Shown here: in pieces, positions 59,106 through 64,000 of the stretch
How the letters are laid out: every line of letters starts with the position of its first letter
Position numbering within the stretch: the stretch's first letter is position 1
DNA from: Myxococcales bacterium
GTDB taxonomy: Bacteria; UBA10199; 2-02-FULL-44-16; JAAZCA01
Direction of reading: 5' to 3'
Assembly (NCBI GenBank): GCA_012513515.1
Contig: JAAZCA010000029.1
Location: forward strand, 41,812 to 105,811
DNA: 64,000 nucleotides
Translations under genes and position numbers: made by a program
The notes under the pieces: generated by a model
Database searches by the model: none
What the model saw: the letters and a program-made list of their open reading frames with translations, nothing else
Told to the model about the DNA's origin: nothing

Positions 59106-62100
59106 TTATTCGTGTTCAATCAGCTCTACATCCAGACAAAGGGCCTGAAGTTCCTTTATCAGGACCTTGAACGACTCCGGAAGTCCGGGCTCCAAAATCT
59201 TCTCACCCTTGACTATGGCTTCGTACATCCTGGTTCTGCCGATCACATCATCCGACTTCACGGTCAGGAACTCCTGGAGCGCATAAGCTGCGCCATAGGC
59301 CTCAAGCGCCCAGACTTCCATTTCTCCGAGTCTCTGTCCCCCGAACTGCGCCTTTCCTCCCAACGGCTGCTGGGTAACGAGCGAGTACGGTCCGATCGAA
59401 CGTGCGTGCAGCTTCTCGTCGACCAGGTGATGCAACTTGAGCATGTACATGACACCGACTGTTACCGGTGAATCGAAAGCCTCCCCGGTCCTTCCATCGA
59501 AAAGCGTAGTCTGTCCTGAAAGTGGCAGACCAGCCTTTTTGAGCATCCCTTTGACTTCATCTTCCGAAGCTCCATCAAAAACCGGAGATGCAAATGGCAC
59601 TCCCCTCTTAAGCTTAAGCAGCATTTCACGGATCTGCTTTTCAGATGCCTTGGATAAAAATTCTTCCATAGCTGAAGAATTATAGATCTTCTTTATTTCA
59701 GCTATCGCATCGTCCCTAGCCCTGTCTATGTAGGGCTGAAGGGCTTCGCCAAGTTGCTTCGCTGCCCAGCCCAGATGAGCCTCAAAAACCTGTCCGACGT
59801 TCATACGGGACGGGACGCCAAGAGGATTCAAAATGATATCGACCGGAGTTCCATCCTGAAGATATGGCATATCCTCTTCGGGAAGAATTCTTGAAATGAC
59901 GCCCTTGTTTCCGTGTCGGCCTGCCATCTTGTCGCCGACGGCGAGCTTCCTCTTGATAGCGACGAATATCTTCACGATTTTGATCACTCCAGGAGGCAGC
60001 TCGTCACCCTTGGTGACGCGACTGACCTTCTGGTCGTACATCATCCTGACAAGGTCTTCCTGGTCCTCGACGTTTTCAAAGATATCGGCGAGCTCTGACT
60101 CGATCTCTTCGCCACCCTCTACGGATATCTCAGACCACTTATTGAAAGGAATCTTGTTGAGGGTATCATCAGTGATGGTCTTTCCCTTCTGCAGAAGAAC
60201 CCTCTCTTCCTCTTCGTCCATCACCTTGGACCTGGAAACTTTACCCACGAGCAGCTGCTTTATCCTCTTGGCGGCCGTATCGCGGATGCCTTTCAGTTCA
60301 ACGTCGAGATCCTTGCGGATCTTGATCTTTTCCTCGTCCTGGATCTCCTTCGCGCGATCGTCAAGCTCTACGCCCTCGCGACTGAAAACCTGAGCGCCGA
60401 TTATGACTCCCCCAACTCCGGGTGGAACCCTGAGGCTCGTATCCTTGACGTCGCCAGCCTTGTCGCCAAAGATGGCGCGCAGCAAACGCTCTTCGGGAGA
60501 AAGTTGAGTTTCGCCCTTGGGGGTTACTTTTCCAACGAGAATATCACCGGGTTTAACTTCTGCGCCTATCCTGATTATGCCGGATTCGTCGAGATCTTTA
60601 AGTGCCTCGTCTCCGACGTTTGGAATATCGCGCGTCACATCTTCCTTGCCGAGCTTCGTATCTCTGGCTGCACATTCAAATTCTTCGATGTGTATCGAGG
60701 TGTACGAATCCTCTTTCAGAACTCTCTCGCTGATCAGTATGGAGTCTTCGAAGTTATACCCGCCCCATGGCATGAAAGCGACAACTACGTTGCGGCCGAG
60801 AGCGAGTTCGCCTTCATCCGTCGCGCCTCCATCGGCTATCACGTCGCCTTTTTTAACTTTATCACCAATATCGACTATCGGCTTTTGATTGATGCACGTG
60901 CTCTGGTTTGACCTTCTAAATTTTGTCAGGTTATAGATATCGACATCGGAGCTGAATTTCTTTCTATCCGCCTTGTCGGCCCTCACGACGATTCTGTTCG
61001 CATCGACCTCAGTGACAATTCCATCTCTCTTCGCTACGACGGTAACGCCTGAGTCAGCGGCGACAAGAGCCTCAACTCCCGTTCCAATCAGAGGAGATTC
61101 GGTTCTCAAGAGCGGAACCGCCTGTCTCTGCATGTTCGCTCCCATGAGAGCCCTGTTGGCATCATCATGTTCCAAAAATGGAATAAGCGCGGCTGCCACG
61201 GAAACCAACTGCTGTGGAGAAACGTCCATCAGCTTCACGTCGTTTCTGTCAGCGAGAACATATTCACCACGGTGCCTCGCTTGCACCAGAGGGTGCTTGA
61301 AGTGACCCTTTGCATCGAGCATCGCGTTAGCCTGCGCTATAGAAATATCCGCCTCCTCAAGCGCCGAACAATATTTGACATTGTCGGTAACTTTGCTGCC
61401 CTCGATAAGACGGTAGGGGGTCTCGATGAAGCCGTAGTCGTTGACTCTGCTGTATATTGAAAGAGAGGAAATAAGACCGATATTCGGGCCTTCCGGGGTT
61501 TCAACCGGACATATCCTTCCATAGTGAGTCGGGTGAACGTCTCTGACTTCAAAGCCAGCCCTTTCTCTTGTCAGGCCCCCCGGCCCAAGGGCTGAAAGCC
61601 TTCTCTTGTGAGTAATTTCAGAAAGCGGATTCGTCTGGTCCATGAACTGGGACAGCTGTGAAGAACCGAAGAATTCCTTGATCACAGCGGCGACCGGCTT
61701 TGGATTTATGAGGTCATTAGGCATCAGGGTTTCCACATCCTGAAGGCTCATACGCTCCCTTATCGCCCTCTCCATTCTGACCAAGCCGACCCTGTATTGA
61801 TTCTCCAACAACTCACCAACCGAGCGCACACGCCTGTTGCCGAGGTGATCGATGTCGTCTATTTCACCCTCACCGTCCTTGAGCCCCACCAGATATTTGA
61901 CCGTGGCAAGTATGTCTTCATTGCGCAGGGTGCTGATCTCAAGCGGAACATCGAAGCGAAACTTGTAGTTCAGTTTTAGACGGCCAACCTTTGAAAGGTC
62001 ATAGCGCTCTGGATTTGAAAAAAGATTTTCAAAGAGCGACTGCGCCGCCTCAGGAGTTGAAGGGTCGCCGGGACGAAGCCGTCTATAAATCTCCAACCTT

Positions 62101-63203
62101 GCCTCTTCCGGAGTTGAGACCTTGTCCGAAAGGATCGTGTTCCTGATGTAAGGCCCGACGTTGAGATCATCTATGAACAGAAGTGATATCTCGGGAATCT
62201 TGCTCTTGTAGATTTCCTCGAGCTTCTCCTCAGTCAAAACCTCATTGACCGCAAGTATCACCTCTCCGGTCGACTGATCGACTATGTCATGAGCTGCGAT
62301 GCGGTCTATCATCTCCGAGGAATCAACTGCAATCCGAAGCCCCTTGGTCGCAGCCAGTTTTTCAACGCTTTTTCTGTTAAAGCGCTTGCCCTTTTTAAGA
62401 AGCACCTCGCCGGAAGAATCTTTTACATCCTTCGTAGCTCTCTGGTAAATGAGAACGGAAGGCTCGACGCTTTTTTCTATTTTGTTTTTGCCACCGATGT
62501 AGAAAGTTTCGCTCTTGTAAAATGTATTTAAAAGATCCTCGACGGAATAACCGAGAGCTCGCAGAAGGACTGTGGCCAGCATCTTCCTTCTTCTGTCAAT
62601 CCTGACGTGGATCAGGTCTTTGGAATCAAATTCAAAATCGAGCCATGCACCGCGATACGGAATAATTCTGGCAGCGAACAGAAGTTTCCCGGAGGCATGG
62701 GTTTTACCCTTGTCGTGTTCGAAAAATACTCCCGGGCTTCTGTGGAGTTGGGAAACGATAACTCTTTCGGTGCCGTTTATTATGAAGGTACCGAAATCGG
62801 TCATCAGCGGAACTTCGCCGAAATAGACCTCCTGCTCCTTTACGTCACGTATGGATTGCGCGCCGGTCGCTTCATCGACATCCCAAACAACCAGGCGCAC
62901 CAGAACGCGTATGGGAGCGGCGTAGGTCATGCCTCGGTTTCTGCATTCCTCCTCGTCGTAACGGGGAGCGTCCAGATCGTAGCTCACGAACTCAAGGGAT
63001 GCGGACTGGTTAAAGCCCTTTATGGGGAATACGCTTTTAAAAACACCCTGAAGACCGACATCTTCCCTCTGATCGGCAGGTATGTCCTTCTGCAAAAACT
63101 GTTCGAAAGATCGCTGTTGAATCTCGACCAGGTTTGGCACCTTGACGACTTCTTTTATCTTCGAAAAGTTCTCACGGAAGCGACGAACCGGGTAGGTTGC
63201 CAT
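59106..63203 (-). CDS. rpoB: RNA polymerase beta subunit
   Basis: This 1365-residue subunit has the rifampicin region [20 protein letters not shown], followed by [12 protein letters not shown] with sensitive-type residues, and the C-terminal [21 protein letters not shown] precedes ATG 63203. It is followed by rpoC. Confidence 0.98.
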   Translation of the reverse strand: MATYPVRRFRENFSKIKEVVKVPNLVEIQQRSFEQFLQKDIPADQREDVGLQGVFKSVFPIKGFNQSASLEFVSYDLDAPRYDEEECRNRGMTYAAPIRVLVRLVVWDVDEATGAQSIRDVKEQEVYFGEVPLMTDFGTFIINGTERVIVSQLHRSPGVFFEHDKGKTHASGKLLFAARIIPYRGAWLDFEFDSKDLIHVRIDRRRKMLATVLLRALGYSVEDLLNTFYKSETFYIGGKNKIEKSVEPSVLIYQRATKDVKDSSGEVLLKKGKRFNRKSVEKLAATKGLRIAVDSSEMIDRIAAHDIVDQSTGEVILAVNEVLTEEKLEEIYKSKIPEISLLFIDDLNVGPYIRNTILSDKVSTPEEARLEIYRRLRPGDPSTPEAAQSLFENLFSNPERYDLSKVGRLKLNYKFRFDVPLEISTLRNEDILATVKYLVGLKDGEGEIDDIDHLGNRRVRSVGELLENQYRVGLVRMERAIRERMSLQDVETLMPNDLINPKPVAAVIKEFFGSSQLSQFMDQTNPLSEITHKRRLSALGPGGLTRERAGFEVRDVHPTHYGRICPVETPEGPNIGLISSLSIYSRVNDYGFIETPYRLIEGSKVTDNVKYCSALEEADISIAQANAMLDAKGHFKHPLVQARHRGEYVLADRNDVKLMDVSPQQLVSVAAALIPFLEHDDANRALMGANMQRQAVPLLRTESPLIGTGVEALVAADSGVTVVAKRDGIVTEVDANRIVVRADKADRKKFSSDVDIYNLTKFRRSNQSTCINQKPIVDIGDKVKKGDVIADGGATDEGELALGRNVVVAFMPWGGYNFEDSILISERVLKEDSYTSIHIEEFECAARDTKLGKEDVTRDIPNVGDEALKDLDESGIIRIGAEVKPGDILVGKVTPKGETQLSPEERLLRAIFGDKAGDVKDTSLRVPPGVGGVIIGAQVFSREGVELDDRAKEIQDEEKIKIRKDLDVELKGIRDTAAKRIKQLLVGKVSRSKVMDEEEERVLLQKGKTITDDTLNKIPFNKWSEISVEGGEEIESELADIFENVEDQEDLVRMMYDQKVSRVTKGDELPPGVIKIVKIFVAIKRKLAVGDKMAGRHGNKGVISRILPEEDMPYLQDGTPVDIILNPLGVPSRMNVGQVFEAHLGWAAKQLGEALQPYIDRARDDAIAEIKKIYNSSAMEEFLSKASEKQIREMLLKLKRGVPFASPVFDGASEDEVKGMLKKAGLPLSGQTTLFDGRTGEAFDSPVTVGVMYMLKLHHLVDEKLHARSIGPYSLVTQQPLGGKAQFGGQRLGEMEVWALEAYGAAYALQEFLTVKSDDVIGRTRMYEAIVKGEKILEPGLPESFKVLIKELQALCLDVELIEHE

Positions 63204-63281
63204 ATCGACTCCTCACTTCTAACGATGTGTTGGACGCTCCCCCGCCGTGCGGAGGCTACGCCGTAAATTAGCTAATAGGCA

Positions 63282-63317
63282 TTGCGCGCAAGGGCTCCGA
63301 AAGACCCTCACGCGCAA
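63282..63317. other. Long hairpin between rplL and rpoB
   Basis: TTGCGCGCAAGGG (63282-63294) pairs with CCCTCACGCGCAA (63305-63317) around ten bases, 13 pairs including two wobble pairs on the minus strand. It starts 20 bases after the rplL stop. In E. coli the same spacer holds an attenuator and an RNase III site that set the ribosomal-protein to polymerase ratio, so a similar role is likely. Confidence 0.6.
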
Positions 63318-63336
63318 CTATGTTCATGGAAAAAGC

Positions 63337-63714
63337 TTATTTTATTTCCACCTTTGCACCAGCGGCTTCCAACTTCTTCTTCATCTCTTCTGCCTCTTCC
63401 TTCGTGACGCCTTCCTTTACGACCTTCGGAGCGCCTTCGACCAAATCCTTGGCTTCCTTGAGGCCCAAGCCAGTGATAGCACGAACTTCTTTGATCGTAT
63501 TGATCTTGTTTGCACCGGCATCGGCGAGAACGACGTTGAATTCGGTCTTCTCTTCCACCGCTTCCGCTGCCGCTCCAGGAGCTGCTGCGATAGCAACAGG
63601 GGCCGCCGCTGAAACGCCGAAGGTCTCTTCGAGCTGCTTCACCAAGTCAGCCACTTCCATGAGCGTCATCGCCTTTAGTGATTCGACAATCTGTTCTTTG
63701 CTTACCGTAGACAT
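63337..63714 (-). CDS. rplL: 50S ribosomal protein L7/L12
   Basis: This 125-residue stalk protein has the dimerising N-terminus, an Ala-rich hinge and the C-terminal domain [20 protein letters not shown] with [22 protein letters not shown] lies upstream of ATG 63714. It is present in multiple copies per ribosome and recruits GTPase factors. Confidence 0.98.
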   Translation of the reverse strand: MSTVSKEQIVESLKAMTLMEVADLVKQLEETFGVSAAAPVAIAAAPGAAAEAVEEKTEFNVVLADAGANKINTIKEVRAITGLGLKEAKDLVEGAPKVVKEGVTKEEAEEMKKKLEAAGAKVEIK

Positions 63715-63824
63715 CTAATGCCTCCTTTAAACCACCCCAGATGACGACGTACCGTACCCCGTTACGACTCCAAGTGGGCCCCGCGGCTCGCGCGAGAATT
63801 AAGTGAATTAGATTACATTTTGAA

Positions 63825-64000
63825 TCACTGCTGTTTGCTTTCCTTGATGGCGTTCAGAGCATAAACAAGCTTTCTCGGAATCGCTGCGAGCACTCCAGCC
63901 ATGTTTGTCGCGGGGGCACTCATCGAAGCCAGTGCGCGGGCCAAGAGCTCTTCGCGCGAAGGCATCTTCGAAAGCTTGTCGATGTCATTAGCCGTAAGTG
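63825..64000 (-). CDS. rplJ: 50S ribosomal protein L10 (C-terminal part)
   Basis: The minus strand from the right edge to TGA 63825 encodes the last 58 residues of L10, including MAGVLAAIPRKLVYALNAIK and preceding Ala-rich helices. L10 anchors L7/L12 dimers to the ribosome. The 5' part lies outside the window; a 110-base spacer separates it from rplL. Confidence 0.93.
   Translation of the reverse strand, partial: LTANDIDKLSKMPSREELLARALASMSAPATNMAGVLAAIPRKLVYALNAIKESKQQ

Overview
The window reads as a chromosomal segment of a Gram-negative bacterium. Lipoprotein signals with a lipobox, an outer-membrane-type beta-barrel protein, a TonB-family protein, a surE-pcm-LysM/M23 cluster and an integration-host-factor-like protein all point that way. 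A Ser/Thr kinase with PEGA domains, an FHA-GGDEF protein, an FlhB/SctU export protein and a thrombospondin-type-3-like secreted protein suggest a delta-proteobacterial-type lineage (Myxococcota, Bdellovibrionota or a related uncultured class). That placement is an inference from gene content, not a phylogeny. I see no insertion sequence, prophage, CRISPR array or rRNA.

Layout. At 1-3022 lie a secreted Ca-binding-repeat protein that runs off the left edge, an unknown partner gene and, divergently, an unknown gene with two four-cysteine modules. At 3045-10316, all on the minus strand, are two operons: ihfB-dprA-topA, and surE-pcm-LysM/M23-apt-cysteine-peptidase-like. At 10455-13488 (plus) are purM, purN, a beta-barrel protein and a lipoprotein-type isoaspartyl methyltransferase paralogue. 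At 13504-17736 an FlhB/SctU gene is divergent from a kinase/FHA-GGDEF pair. At 17787-23013 (plus) are folD and the glycine cleavage genes gcvT, gcvH, gcvPA and gcvPB. At 23052-29316 (minus) are a cation-chloride-cotransporter-like permease, a TonB-family gene, recO, mtnP and rlmN. Then come ftcD (plus), tRNA-Ala(GGC), hutI, hutU and tlpA (minus).

From 34903 to the right edge the minus strand carries the continuous universal transcription/translation cluster, in transcription order rplJ(partial)-rplL-rpoB-rpoC-rpsL-rpsG-fusA-tuf, the S10 genes, the spc genes with secY-adk-map-infA-rpmJ, and the alpha genes to rplQ. tlpA and the hut genes follow without a large gap.

Functional links. FolD, GcvT/H/P, FTCD and PurN all make or use one-carbon tetrahydrofolate units, so glycine and histidine breakdown and purine synthesis share a cofactor pool here. 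The FHA-GGDEF protein, overlapping the kinase gene, is a plausible bridge from phospho-threonine signalling to cyclic-di-GMP.

The least explained feature is the non-coding DNA. Three spacers (14662-14726, 25314-25797, 32636-32732) carry degenerate arrays of 6- or 7-base units, often as facing pairs, and the hexamer words are shared between spacers. Several genes lack a ribosome binding site but have a promoter-like sequence placed for leaderless transcription.
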